DNA from: Williamsia sp. | GTDB taxonomy: Bacteria; Bacteroidota; Bacteroidia; Chitinophagales; Chitinophagaceae | Direction: 5' to 3' | Length of the DNA: 64,000 bases | Assembly: GCA_015069695.1 (NCBI GenBank) | Contig: JADCRZ010000007.1 | Location: 1 to 64,000 of the forward strand | In this document: positions 38,059-46,573 of the stretch, piece by piece | How positions within the stretch are numbered: position 1 is the stretch's first letter | Layout of the letters: each line of letters opens with the position of its first letter | Made by a program: the position numbers and the translations under genes | The notes under the pieces: generated by a model | Told to the model about the DNA's origin: nothing | The model's input: the letters and a program-made list of their open reading frames with translations, nothing else | The model's database searches: none

Positions 38059-38126
38059 GGAGCAAATACAAATCCAGTTGTGCCAAACGAAGGGGTAAAC
38101 GCAGTAGGACAATCCCCCACAAACCC
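38059..38126 (-). promoter_or_regulatory. Conserved conjugation-operon promoter element, copy B
   Basis: The minus strand shows GTCCTACTGCGTTTACCCC followed by a -7-like TGTATTTG (38063-38070), 50 bp before the start at 38013. It is the gapless counterpart of copy A. A CGTTTGT further upstream (about 38207-38213) also has a counterpart in copy A, but at a different distance. Confidence 0.6.
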
Positions 38127-38254
38127 ATTGGAAATGATTGAAAAGCGAACGACAATTTTTAGGTTAGCGAAGTTTTTTCCTGATAGAGAAAGCCTCTATA
38201 AACCGGCGTTTGTGTCTATCAACATGAACCGATACGCATTTTAGGCCAGCATTT

Positions 38255-38262
38255 TATTTTTG
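38255..38262 (+). promoter_or_regulatory. -7 promoter element of the AraC-type regulator
   Basis: TATTTTTG matches TAnnTTTG exactly and ends three bases before the preferred ATG at 38266, so the transcript would be leaderless or nearly so. Confidence 0.5.
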
Positions 38263-38265
38263 CAG

Positions 38266-38826
38266 ATGCAAATAATGATAAAGAACATGGTTTGTAACCG
38301 CTGCATCATGGTTGTCCGGCAGGAGTTTGAAAAGGCGGGCATCAATCCCGTTGCCGTTACCATGGGCGAAGTGGAGTTATCAAAGCCGCTTACCGACGAG
38401 GAGTTAAATGACATGGACGAGCGGCTTGCCAACTTGGGCTTTGAAATATTGAATGATAAAAACAGGAAGCTTATTGAGAAAATAAAAACCTTGCTTATCA
38501 AGCGGGTGCAAAGTGGTGAGGTAGAAGAACACTTTAGTCTATCCGAATTTCTGTCAAACCACCTGCACAAGGAATACACTCAAATCAGCCGCTTGTTTTC
38601 CGAAGTGGAAGGCATTACGTTGGAACAGTTTTTCATTCTGCAAAAAATTGAAAAGGTGAAAGAGTGGTTGGTGTACGATGAACTAACCCTTAGTGAAATT
38701 TCTTACAAACTCGGATACAGCAGCGTTGCCCATTTATCTGCACAGTTTAAAAAAATTACCGGTCTTACGCCAAGCTATTTCAAAAAATTTGGCAACACGC
38801 ACCGGAAGTCATTAGATCAACTATAA
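38266..38826 (+). CDS. AraC-family regulator with HMA-like metal-binding N-terminus
   Basis: 186 residues from ATG 38266 (a TTG two codons upstream is the other option). Residues 1-65 look like a heavy-metal-associated domain: beta strand MQIMIKNM, then the VCNRCIMVV CxxC loop, helix, and GEVELSKPLTDEELNDMDERLANLGFEIL. Residues about 85-180 are a normal AraC double HTH (FLSNHLHKEYTQISRLFSEVEGITLEQFF; LTLSEISYKLGYSSVAHLSAQFKKITGLTPSYFKK). First gene of the copper island, 3 bp upstream of the BNR lipoprotein. Probably the sensor that activates the copper promoters. Confidence 0.88.
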   Translation: MQIMIKNMVCNRCIMVVRQEFEKAGINPVAVTMGEVELSKPLTDEELNDMDERLANLGFEILNDKNRKLIEKIKTLLIKRVQSGEVEEHFSLSEFLSNHLHKEYTQISRLFSEVEGITLEQFFILQKIEKVKEWLVYDELTLSEISYKLGYSSVAHLSAQFKKITGLTPSYFKKFGNTHRKSLDQL

Positions 38827-38829
38827 GTT

Positions 38830-39881
38830 ATGAAAACAGCCGTATATCTCCTGCTTGTATCCTTCCTTGTAACAGCTTGCAAAGAACAAACCTCTTTGAA
38901 AGGCTCCGACACGGTTATTGCTCAAGGACAAATGCCGAACCTCGTTAAAGATGGAGCCAAAGATCTGCATTTGGTTTATGGAACCGGCGACAGCATCATG
39001 TATTCCTACTCGACCGATGATGGCATGTCTTTTTCTGAACCCTCCTTAGTATCAGCACTTCCGCTATTGGCTGCCTCCCATACAAGAGGGCCACAAATTG
39101 CCGCAACCGATAAAGGTTTGCTTGTGACAGCCTGCAACAACTCGGGCAACATCTATTCTTTTGTAAAAGAGGCTACCGGCAAATGGTCCCAAACGGCACA
39201 GGTAAATGATGTAGATACTGTAGCGAAGGAAAATTTAATGGCCTTGGCTGCCGACGGTGAAAATGCCTTTGCGGTATGGCTTGACTTACGGGACAAGCAC
39301 AATAAAATTTTCGGGTCTAAATCAAGCGACGGTGGCAGAACATGGTCGAAGAATATTTTGATATATGCTTCTCCCGATACAACTGTTTGCGAATGCTGCA
39401 AACCTTCCGTTGCCATGAGCGGAACCAACGTTTATGTAATGTTCCGCAATTGGATTGACGGCAACCGGGATTTGTATCTTGTTCATTCCACCGATAGCGG
39501 TGCCTCGTTTGGGCAGGCACAAAATTGGGAAATGGAAGCTGGGCATTGAATGGCTGCCCGATGGATGGAGGAGCAGTCGTGGTTGATAAGAACGGCAAAC
39601 CGCAAACGGTTTGGAACCGAAAAGGAACCATCTATTCCTGTGAGCCCGGAATGGAGGAAAAAAAATTAGGGACGGGGCGAGGCTGCACGATGGCAACGAT
39701 CAATGGGAAGAATGTGTATGCGTGGGTTGAAAATGGCGATGTTGTGGTATTGAAACCGCAAGGGATAAAAAAGATCGTTGGCAAAGGTCAACTCCCCGTA
39801 CTCAAAGCCATCAATAATGAGCATGTAGTATGCATATGGGAGAGTGAAAAGATAATACATGAAGCCATTTTAGAACTATAG
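38830..39881 (+). pseudogene. BNR/sialidase-like lipoprotein, split by a one-base frameshift
   Basis: The first part (38830-39549) starts with a lipobox (FLVTACKEQ) and contains BNR-type repeats (YSTDDGMSFSEPS, SKSSDGGRTWSKN, HSTDSGASFG). At the A-run 39521-39524 the frame is lost and a stop follows at 39549. The remaining sequence continues in the +1 frame from codon 39522 (KLGNGSWALNGCPMDGG) to 39881. Adding one A would restore a protein of about 350 residues. A degraded gene, phase-variable tract or sequencing error are all possible. BNR lipoproteins of this kind are often beside Bacteroidota copper genes. Confidence 0.8.
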
Positions 39882-39922
39882 TTTTACTTTTTGCCTGGGC
39901 TTTTCCCAAAAGTGCAAATAAG

Positions 39923-39978
39923 TGTAACACTTTCCTAAAATCCTGTAACAAATCGCCCTGTAAGGCGTCCGAACTTTG
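39923..39978 (+). promoter_or_regulatory. copA promoter with 21-bp-period direct repeat
   Basis: Two perfect copies of TGTAACA at 39923-39929 and 39944-39950 (period 21 bp), then 20 bp, then the -7-like GAACTTTG at 39971-39978. No -33 TTTG is present, which fits activator-dependent transcription. The first copy also lies inside the near-palindrome AAGTGTAACACTT. Confidence 0.65.
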
Positions 39979-39998
39979 CGGTCTCTAAACAGATAATT

Positions 39999-42425
39999 AT
40001 GGATACCAAAGACGATGTTTTAGAATTGCCCCTTTCAGGCGTTGAGAGCGAACATTGTGCTCTCATCGTGGACAATGGGCTTGGAAAGGTTCCCGGCATC
40101 ACTTCCCATAAAGTAGAGCTTAACAATCACAAGGCAGTAATTACCGCCAAAGATAGTGAAGCCATTCCACAAGCTGTAACTGCTATTCGTGATTTGGGCT
40201 ATGACGTAGAAACCGTAAAACAAACCTTTCCCGTGACCGGAATGAGCTGCGCCTCTTGCGCTTCCAGTGCGGAAAGTATCGTGGTGGCGCAACCGGGTGT
40301 AGTGAAGGCTACCGTAAATTTTGCTAACACGTCCTTGCAGGTAGAATATGTGCCGACTATCACCACAGCGGAGAAATTGAAATCTGCCGTACAGGGTGTT
40401 GGCTATAATTTGATAATTGAGGATACCAAGGAAGCAAAACAAGCGTTGGAGGATTTACACAAGGAAAAACTTCAATCGCTTAAGAAAAAAACGATTTGGT
40501 CTATTTCTTTATCTGTCCCGCTCGTGTTGATTGGAATGTTTTTCATGGACATGCCTTATGCCAACTATATAATGTGGGCATTAGCTACACCGGTAGTGCT
40601 TGTGTATGGGCGACAGTTCTTTGTGAATGCGTGGAAGCAAGCGAAGCACCGTTCGGCCAACATGGACACACTGGTTGCCTTGAGTACGGGCATCGCTTAC
40701 ATCTTCAGCGTTTTCAATACGGTTTATCCGCAGTTCTGGCATTCCAAAGGCTTACATGCCCACGTTTATTTTGAAGCGGCAGCGGTTGTCATCGCCTTTA
40801 TCCTCTTGGGCAAGCTGCTGGAAGAAAGAGCAAAGGCTTCTACTTCGTCCGCCATAAAGAAATTGATTGGCTTGCAGCCAAACACCGTAACCGTGGTGCA
40901 CGACGGCGGGCACATGATGGAAATGCCAATCGAAAAAGTAAAGGTTAGCGATACGCTGCTTGTCAAACCGGGTGAGAAGATTGCCGTTGACGGTGTGGTT
41001 ACGTCGGGTTCTTCCTTTGTGGATGAAAGCATGATTAGCGGCGAGCCGGTGGCCGTAGAAAAAGCAAGCGGTGCAAAAGTCTTTGCCGGAACCATCAACC
41101 AAAAAGGCAGCTTTCAATACAAAGCCGAAAAAGTGGGCAGCGATACCCTGCTTGCACACATCATCAAGATGGTGCAGGAAGCGCAAGGTTCCAAAGCGCC
41201 GGTGCAAAAGTTGGTGGATAAGATTGCGGGCATATTTGTTCCGGTGGTCATTGGCATCGCTTTGCTTGCTTTTATTGCATGGATCGTGCTTGGTGGTGAA
41301 AATGGAATGACACAAGGTTTACTGGCCCTTGTAACTGTGTTGGTCATTGCCTGCCCTTGTGCGTTGGGATTGGCTACGCCAACGGCGATTATGGTAGGTG
41401 TAGGCAAAGGTGCTGAAAATGGAATATTGATTAAGGATGCCGAAAGCCTTGAGCTGGCACACAAGGTCAATGCCATTGTATTGGATAAAACAGGAACCAT
41501 TACAAAAGGAAAGCCCGAAGTAGTTGGTGTCAAATGGAAAGACGGAGCCGGTGTGGAAGAATTATCCAACCTTCTTTTCACTATAGAGCAGCAATCTGAA
41601 CATCCGTTGGCAGAAGCAGTAGTGAATTACTACAAATCAAAGGGAGTTTCCTTAGTACAATTAGAACATTTTGAAAGTATAACCGGGAAGGGCGTTTCGG
41701 TATTGTTCGATGGCAACACTTATTTCCTGGGCAGCCCCAAGTTAATGAAGCATGAAGGCATCGTCACCGATGATAGTTTACAGGCACAAGCCGATGCATG
41801 GTTAGCACAGGCATACACCGTTATTTTTCTTGCCGACCGTGAAAATTCTTTAGCGGTAATTGGTATTGCCGACCAGATTAAGGACACGTCATTAACTGCT
41901 ATTCGGGAATTAAACAGTTTGGGAGTTGATGTGTATATGCTTACCGGCGATAATGCAAAAACAGCCGAAGCCGTTGCTGCCAAAACAGGGATAAAAAACT
42001 TCAAGGCAGAAATTTTACCGCAAGACAAAGCAGCTTTCGTAAAAGAGTTACAAGCAAAGAAGAAAACGGTGGCCATGGTAGGCGACGGCATCAACGACAG
42101 CCAGGCGTTGGCGCAGGCCGACGTAAGCATCGCCATGGGCAAAGGCTCTGACATTGCTATGGACGTGGCTAAAATGACGCTCATCAGTTCCGATCTTGCC
42201 CGCATTCCTGCGGCTATTAAACTTTCCCGAAGCACGGTCAGAACCATACGCCAAAACCTCTTTTGGGCCTTTATCTATAATCTGATTGGCATTCCTATTG
42301 CCGCTGGTTTGCTTTATCCTATCAACGGTTTTTTATTAAATCCAATGATTGCCGGTGCAGCAATGGCGTTGAGTAGCATAAGTGTAGTGACCAACAGCCT
42401 CCGCCTGAAATGGTTGAAATTGTAA
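39999..42425 (+). CDS. copA: Cu(I)-exporting P1B-type ATPase
   Basis: 808 residues. N-terminal HMA-like domain 1 (about 8-72) keeps only one Cys; HMA domain 2 (about 75-140) has the GMSCASC metal site. Then eight membrane helices with CPCALG in helix 6 (about 450), YN in helix 7 and MALSS in helix 8, the P1B-1 (Cu+/Ag+) signature. The phosphorylation site is DKTGTIT (Asp about 495), the hinge GDGIND is near 700, and the HP dipeptide is in SEHPLAEA. It exports Cu(I) from cytosol to periplasm. Followed by copZ; both share the same operator type. Confidence 0.96.
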   Translation: MDTKDDVLELPLSGVESEHCALIVDNGLGKVPGITSHKVELNNHKAVITAKDSEAIPQAVTAIRDLGYDVETVKQTFPVTGMSCASCASSAESIVVAQPGVVKATVNFANTSLQVEYVPTITTAEKLKSAVQGVGYNLIIEDTKEAKQALEDLHKEKLQSLKKKTIWSISLSVPLVLIGMFFMDMPYANYIMWALATPVVLVYGRQFFVNAWKQAKHRSANMDTLVALSTGIAYIFSVFNTVYPQFWHSKGLHAHVYFEAAAVVIAFILLGKLLEERAKASTSSAIKKLIGLQPNTVTVVHDGGHMMEMPIEKVKVSDTLLVKPGEKIAVDGVVTSGSSFVDESMISGEPVAVEKASGAKVFAGTINQKGSFQYKAEKVGSDTLLAHIIKMVQEAQGSKAPVQKLVDKIAGIFVPVVIGIALLAFIAWIVLGGENGMTQGLLALVTVLVIACPCALGLATPTAIMVGVGKGAENGILIKDAESLELAHKVNAIVLDKTGTITKGKPEVVGVKWKDGAGVEELSNLLFTIEQQSEHPLAEAVVNYYKSKGVSLVQLEHFESITGKGVSVLFDGNTYFLGSPKLMKHEGIVTDDSLQAQADAWLAQAYTVIFLADRENSLAVIGIADQIKDTSLTAIRELNSLGVDVYMLTGDNAKTAEAVAAKTGIKNFKAEILPQDKAAFVKELQAKKKTVAMVGDGINDSQALAQADVSIAMGKGSDIAMDVAKMTLISSDLARIPAAIKLSRSTVRTIRQNLFWAFIYNLIGIPIAAGLLYPINGFLLNPMIAGAAMALSSISVVTNSLRLKWLKL

Positions 42426-42434
42426 ACAAAATTC

Positions 42435-42490
42435 TGTAACAGAAAATCAAAATGCTGTAAAAAACCGAGCGATGCAGATAATTAATTTTG
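42435..42490 (+). promoter_or_regulatory. copZ promoter with 21-bp-period direct repeat
   Basis: TGTAACA (42435-42441) and TGTAAAA (42456-42462), period 21 bp, then exactly 20 bp, then TAATTTTG (42483-42490), an exact TAnnTTTG match. Same geometry as at copA. Confidence 0.65.
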
Positions 42491-42509
42491 AACTCTAAAA
42501 TCAACAATC

Positions 42510-42722
42510 ATGAAGCAGTATCAGTTTAAGACGAATATTAATTGCGGTGGTTGCGTAGCCAAGGTTACGCCGAAGCTGAATGAAAACCCCGATATACAAG
42601 AATGGAACGTGGATACAACAAATCCGGCCAAAATCCTGACTGTGAAAACAGATAACCTCGCTGCCGATGAAGTTAAGAGCATCGTAGCAAGCGCTGGATT
42701 TAAGGCAGAAGTAGTAGATTAA
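42510..42722 (+). CDS. copZ: CopZ-like copper chaperone (HMA domain)
   Basis: 70 residues forming a single HMA domain: KTNINCGGCVAKVTPKL holds the CxxC Cu(I) site, then alpha/beta to ILTVKTDNLAADEVKSIVASAGFKAEVV. No signal peptide, so cytosolic. Expected to ferry Cu(I) to the ATPase encoded 85 bp upstream. It has its own promoter and a strong terminator right after the stop, so it can be expressed in large excess over the ATPase. Confidence 0.93.
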   Translation: MKQYQFKTNINCGGCVAKVTPKLNENPDIQEWNVDTTNPAKILTVKTDNLAADEVKSIVASAGFKAEVVD

Positions 42723-42729
42723 CGAAACC

Positions 42730-42757
42730 AAAAGGATGGCTTGCTGCCATCCTTTTT
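42730..42757 (+). terminator. Terminator after copZ
   Basis: Perfect 11-bp arms AAAAGGATGGC (42730-42740) and GCCATCCTTTT (42746-42756), loop 5 nt, T-rich tail. The region 42758-42930 that follows contains no recognisable gene. Confidence 0.9.
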
Positions 42758-42938
42758 AATTTTACCGCATGATCATTGTTCAAAAAATAGGCAGGATACT
42801 TCTTCAAATTTTGAAGGCCATCTTCGTGCGAAAAAAGGATTGCTGCAGATGACATGTTGCCTGCTTCTACCAAGATTATATAAGCACCTTACCAATTAAA
42901 TATAAAAATCAACAATTCTCATTTTTCTTTCCGTTTTC

Positions 42939-43007
42939 CGTAAAGCCAATTCCCAATTCCGTAAGAAAACACACGGCGCTTTCAAACACTTTCGCCCCAT
43001 AAAGTGT
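42939..43007 (+). promoter_or_regulatory. TonB-receptor promoter with 21-bp-period repeat and hairpin
   Basis: CGTAA repeats at 42939-42943 and 42960-42964 have the same 21-bp period as the copA/copZ sites. At the expected distance the -7-like CACTTTCG (42987-42994) is weak. ACACTTT (42986-42992) and AAAGTGT (43001-43007) form an inverted repeat just before the ATG at 43016, which could fold over the ribosome-binding region. Confidence 0.45.
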
Positions 43008-43015
43008 AGAACTAA

Positions 43016-45232
43016 ATGAGAAAATTCTTGATAGCCGGTTTTGTATTCAGCAATACTGTTTCATTTGCACAGGCAGAAAAACAAGGCAAGACCGCAGACA
43101 CCATCCCTGCAAAATATTTATCCGAGATAACCGTCGTTGGCCGTGGAAGTAAAAGCGATTACCAGCAAATGCCGGAAGTTGTAGGCACCAATATCTATGC
43201 AGGAAAGAAAAATGCCCTCATTGTTTTGGACAATGTGCAAGGCAACGTTGTAACAAATACCATGCGACAGGTCCTTGCCAAAATACCGGGCATTCAAATC
43301 TGGGAAAGTGACCCAAGTGGAATACAGATCGGCATTGCGGCAAGAGGATTAAGCCCTAATCGTAGCTGGGAGTTCAATGTGCGGCAGAATGGCTATGACA
43401 TTGCAGCCGACCCCTTTGGCTACCCCGAAGCGTATTACAATCCGCAATTGCAAGGTGTGCAACGGATAGAAATTGTGCGTGGCGCCGGCTCATTGCAGTA
43501 CGGTCCGCAGTTTGGCGGCATGGTTAATTATATCCTTCGCAACGGCAGCGACATGACGAAAAAGTTTGAGGCTGAAACCCAGCAAACCGTGGGAAGCAAT
43601 GCGCTGTTTAACAGCTACAATGCCATCGGCGGGAAAACAGATAAAATAAATTACTACGCCTTTTTTGACCATCGCAACGGCGATGGCTGGCGGCAAAACA
43701 GCCGTTATTATACCAATGCAGGCTTTGCGACATTCACCTATTATCTGTCGCCTAAATTTTCGCTGACCGCCGAAATCATGCGCTCCCATATACGCAGCCA
43801 GCAGCCCGGCGGGTTAGCAGATAGTCTTGTTTATAACAATGCGCAGTCAAGCAACAGAAGCCGTAATTGGTTCGACCTGACATGGACAACGCCGGCACTG
43901 ATAGCCAACTACCAGCTGAATGAAAAAACCCATTGGAACACGAAGTTGTTTGCCACCATCGGTGACAGGAATAGCGTTGGCTTTCTTCAATCAATTTTGG
44001 TGAAAGACAGCATCAATAATTCAACCGGCGAGTACAACAAGCGTGTACTGAATATTGACCAATACCGAAACTATGCTTTGGAAAGTCGCATGATTACCGG
44101 TTATCGCGTAGGCAAAACGAACAACACACTATCCGGTGGCATTCGTCTTTACACGGGCGAAACGTACCGGCGGGCCGATGGCAAAGGAACAACGGGTACA
44201 GATTATGACATGAGCGTGATTGGTAACTATCCACGTGACATCCGTTTTAAGTCTAACAACATTGCTGCCTTTGTAGAAAATATTTTCCGTTTATCCAGCA
44301 AGCTGCTCGTCATTCCGGGTGTCCGTTATGAATGGTTAAAAGGTTCTGCATCTGGTCGCAACGGGTTTGCGTCTAACGGCGCGGAAATCATTCTTCAAAA
44401 CATCAGCCGCAGCCGTAGCTTTGTTTTGGTGGGGGTTGGTGCCGAATATCATATTACCCAGCAAACAGAATTTTACGCCAACTACACACAGGCCTACCGC
44501 CCCATACAATTTGCCAACCTGCAGGCGCCACCCACAACCGATGTTGTGGATCCAAACCTGAAAGACGCAAAAGGATATAATGCTGATTTAGGCTATCGTG
44601 GCAAGGTGAAAAACTTCATTCAATTTGACGTAAGTGGATTTTACTTGCAATACAACAACCGTGTGGGCACCATTACTGTTACCAATCCCGCAGGTGTTAC
44701 GCCAGCTACCTACAGGCTCATCACGAATGTAGGAGCAAGCACCAGTAAAGGGTTTGAAGGGTATATTGAATTTAATCCGGTAAGGGCCTTTTCAAAAAAC
44801 ACAAATGCTGACTTGATTGTCTTTGGTTCGTATAGCTATCTTGATGCAAAGTACAGTGGCGACCACAAAGATGCTGCAACGAAAGGAAAGAAGGTGGAAA
44901 ATGCACCATCCACTATTTTCCGTGGCGGCCTGTCGGCGGGCTACAAAAATGTTTTGGTCACGGGGCAATTGAGCTATGTCGGCGAAACCTTCAGCGATGC
45001 AAACAATACACTACAGCCTACTGCTAATGCTCAAAATGGCTTAATTCCATCTTATACCGTAGCAGATTTAACGGCTACCTATAAATTTTCAAAGGCATTG
45101 AACATTAAAGCCGGTATAAATAATTTGTTTGATGAACGCTACTTTACCCGCCGAGCCGGTGGTTATCCCGGCCCCGGTGCTTTGCCGGCTGATGGACGGA
45201 CATTCTTTTTAAGCGCAGGTGCAAAACTGTAA
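43016..45232 (+). CDS. TonB-dependent outer-membrane receptor (FecA-like)
   Basis: 738 residues with a signal peptide (MRKFLIAGFVFSNTVSFAQA). The plug domain spans about 40-170 (VLAKIPGIQIWESDPSGIQIGIAARGLSPNRSWEFNVRQNG, IEIVRGAGSLQYGPQFGGMVNYI) and a 22-strand barrel follows, ending in the aromatic-poor but typical FFLSAGAKL; the C-terminal TonB box FNNLFDERYF is present. No SusD partner and no carboxypeptidase-like extension. The barrel resembles ferric-citrate/siderophore receptors. In this island it may move a copper or other metal complex, or secure iron under copper stress. Confidence 0.9.
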   Translation: MRKFLIAGFVFSNTVSFAQAEKQGKTADTIPAKYLSEITVVGRGSKSDYQQMPEVVGTNIYAGKKNALIVLDNVQGNVVTNTMRQVLAKIPGIQIWESDPSGIQIGIAARGLSPNRSWEFNVRQNGYDIAADPFGYPEAYYNPQLQGVQRIEIVRGAGSLQYGPQFGGMVNYILRNGSDMTKKFEAETQQTVGSNALFNSYNAIGGKTDKINYYAFFDHRNGDGWRQNSRYYTNAGFATFTYYLSPKFSLTAEIMRSHIRSQQPGGLADSLVYNNAQSSNRSRNWFDLTWTTPALIANYQLNEKTHWNTKLFATIGDRNSVGFLQSILVKDSINNSTGEYNKRVLNIDQYRNYALESRMITGYRVGKTNNTLSGGIRLYTGETYRRADGKGTTGTDYDMSVIGNYPRDIRFKSNNIAAFVENIFRLSSKLLVIPGVRYEWLKGSASGRNGFASNGAEIILQNISRSRSFVLVGVGAEYHITQQTEFYANYTQAYRPIQFANLQAPPTTDVVDPNLKDAKGYNADLGYRGKVKNFIQFDVSGFYLQYNNRVGTITVTNPAGVTPATYRLITNVGASTSKGFEGYIEFNPVRAFSKNTNADLIVFGSYSYLDAKYSGDHKDAATKGKKVENAPSTIFRGGLSAGYKNVLVTGQLSYVGETFSDANNTLQPTANAQNGLIPSYTVADLTATYKFSKALNIKAGINNLFDERYFTRRAGGYPGPGALPADGRTFFLSAGAKL

Positions 45233-45307
45233 ATCAACCTTTCATTGTACAAGTCCCGAAACAAACGAAGCCCTTATTTTATCTTGCATCTGCATAACGT
45301 CTTGTTC

Positions 45308-45871
45308 ATGAAAAAGCTATTTTTTGCAACCATCCTTTTAATGATTTTTGCTTCGGGGTTTTCGCAAGCGCAAAAACAAGAAGAAGTTTGCTACAATCCT
45401 AACCTTGTAAAAGACACGAGCAAGAAAAGCATCAAAGCGCTGGCCATTGGTGTAATTGGGAACGACAGCGTGAAAATCAGCTACCATTCTCCCGGTGTAC
45501 GTGGACGAATTATTTGGGGCGGCCTTGTGCCGTTGGGTGAGGTGTGGGTGACAGGTGCCCATGATGCAACCAACATCAGCATAGATAGGCCTTTTGAGGT
45601 TAACGGAAAGGAGATACCAGCAGGTAAATACGCACTATTCACCATTCCCGGAAAGAGCGAGTGGACGGTTATTATCAACAAACGGTGGAACCAACACTTG
45701 GCCAATGAATATGACGAGAAAGAGGACGTAGTAAGGGTGCGAGTAAAGCCAAAGAAAAACAACCATACCGAGCGGCTTCAATATTTTGTTGATGTTAAAA
45801 ATGCTAACCAGGGCTTGGTTGCGATGCAATGGGAAAGGGTTCGCATTGAATTGCCCATAACAATTAAATAA
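45308..45871 (+). CDS. DUF2911 secreted protein
   Basis: 187 residues from ATG 45308 (MKKLFFATILLMIFASGFSQA signal peptide); an in-frame start 21 codons earlier lacks signal character. VKISYHSPGVRGRIIWGGLVPLGEVWVTGAHDATNIS, EIPAGKYALFTIPGKSEWTVIINK and the C-terminal FVDVKNANQGLVAMQWERVRIELPI are the DUF2911 pattern. Periplasmic, function unknown. Its stop codon overlaps the ATG of the methyltransferase gene by 1 bp, so the two are coupled. Confidence 0.9.
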   Translation: MKKLFFATILLMIFASGFSQAQKQEEVCYNPNLVKDTSKKSIKALAIGVIGNDSVKISYHSPGVRGRIIWGGLVPLGEVWVTGAHDATNISIDRPFEVNGKEIPAGKYALFTIPGKSEWTVIINKRWNQHLANEYDEKEDVVRVRVKPKKNNHTERLQYFVDVKNANQGLVAMQWERVRIELPITIK

Positions 45872-46506
45872 TGGCACCCTCGTACATACCGGCACTGCGT
45901 TACAACTGGCTCACCCGGTTCTACGACTTTTTTCTCTCTCTTACCTTTCCCGAGCGAAAAATCAAGCAGCGGTTAATAAGCCAGCTCAAACTCCAAGGCA
46001 ATGAGAATATCCTCGACTTTGGTGTAGGGACGGCAACGCTTTCATTGATGATTAAAACACAGTACCCTACAGTTCAAATAACCGGAATAGATGTGGACGA
46101 AAAAATTCTCTCCATTGCCCGACAGAAGGCGGATAATACTATACAGCTTTTGCGGTACGATGGCTCAACCCTACCCTTTGAAACAGGCAGCTTTGATGTG
46201 GTAGTGTCTTCGCTGGTGTTTCATCATCTACCGACAGACGTGAAAAAAACTGTCTTGAATGAGTTGCATCAGGTGCTCAAAAGAACAGGCATACTTCACA
46301 TTGCCGATTTTGGCAAGCCGGCAAGTGTGTATGCAAGACTTGCCTTTGGCATTTTCAGGCGGTTTGACGGGGAGGAAAATACACGTGTAAATGCACGAGG
46401 CGCCCTTCCTTCTTTCTTAGAGAAAGCCGGGTTTGTGTCGGTTAAGGAGCCTGCCCATTTTAATACAGCATTCGGTACTGTGCGGGTCATTTCGGCGGGA
46501 AAATAA
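45871..46506 (+). CDS. Class I SAM-dependent methyltransferase
   Basis: 211 residues. After an N-terminal helix (LTRFYDFFLSLTFPERKIKQRL), motif I is NILDFGVGTATLSLMI (about 48-63), followed by ITGIDVDEKIL and FDVVVSSLVFHHL, the UbiE/Methyltransf_11 style. Acceptor unknown; in this position a role in metallophore or quinone methylation is conceivable but unsupported. Co-transcribed with the DUF2911 gene. Confidence 0.88.
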   Translation: MAPSYIPALRYNWLTRFYDFFLSLTFPERKIKQRLISQLKLQGNENILDFGVGTATLSLMIKTQYPTVQITGIDVDEKILSIARQKADNTIQLLRYDGSTLPFETGSFDVVVSSLVFHHLPTDVKKTVLNELHQVLKRTGILHIADFGKPASVYARLAFGIFRRFDGEENTRVNARGALPSFLEKAGFVSVKEPAHFNTAFGTVRVISAGK

Positions 46507-46573
46507 TCAGCGATGAAAGTGTCTTACAGCTTATAATTTTTCTATATTGAGCGGTCAGAAGCATTGGTTTAAA

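Noticed and set aside
36598-38112. Longer starts for the first conjugation-operon protein (up to 38112)
   Set aside because: The added residues come from the conserved promoter element; ATG 38013 gives a normal N-terminal membrane helix.
45871-46506. Methyltransferase as the protective partner of the nuclease candidate at 46574
   Set aside because: Its motifs are of the small-molecule UbiE class; it lacks an NPPY/DPPY motif expected of a DNA methylase.
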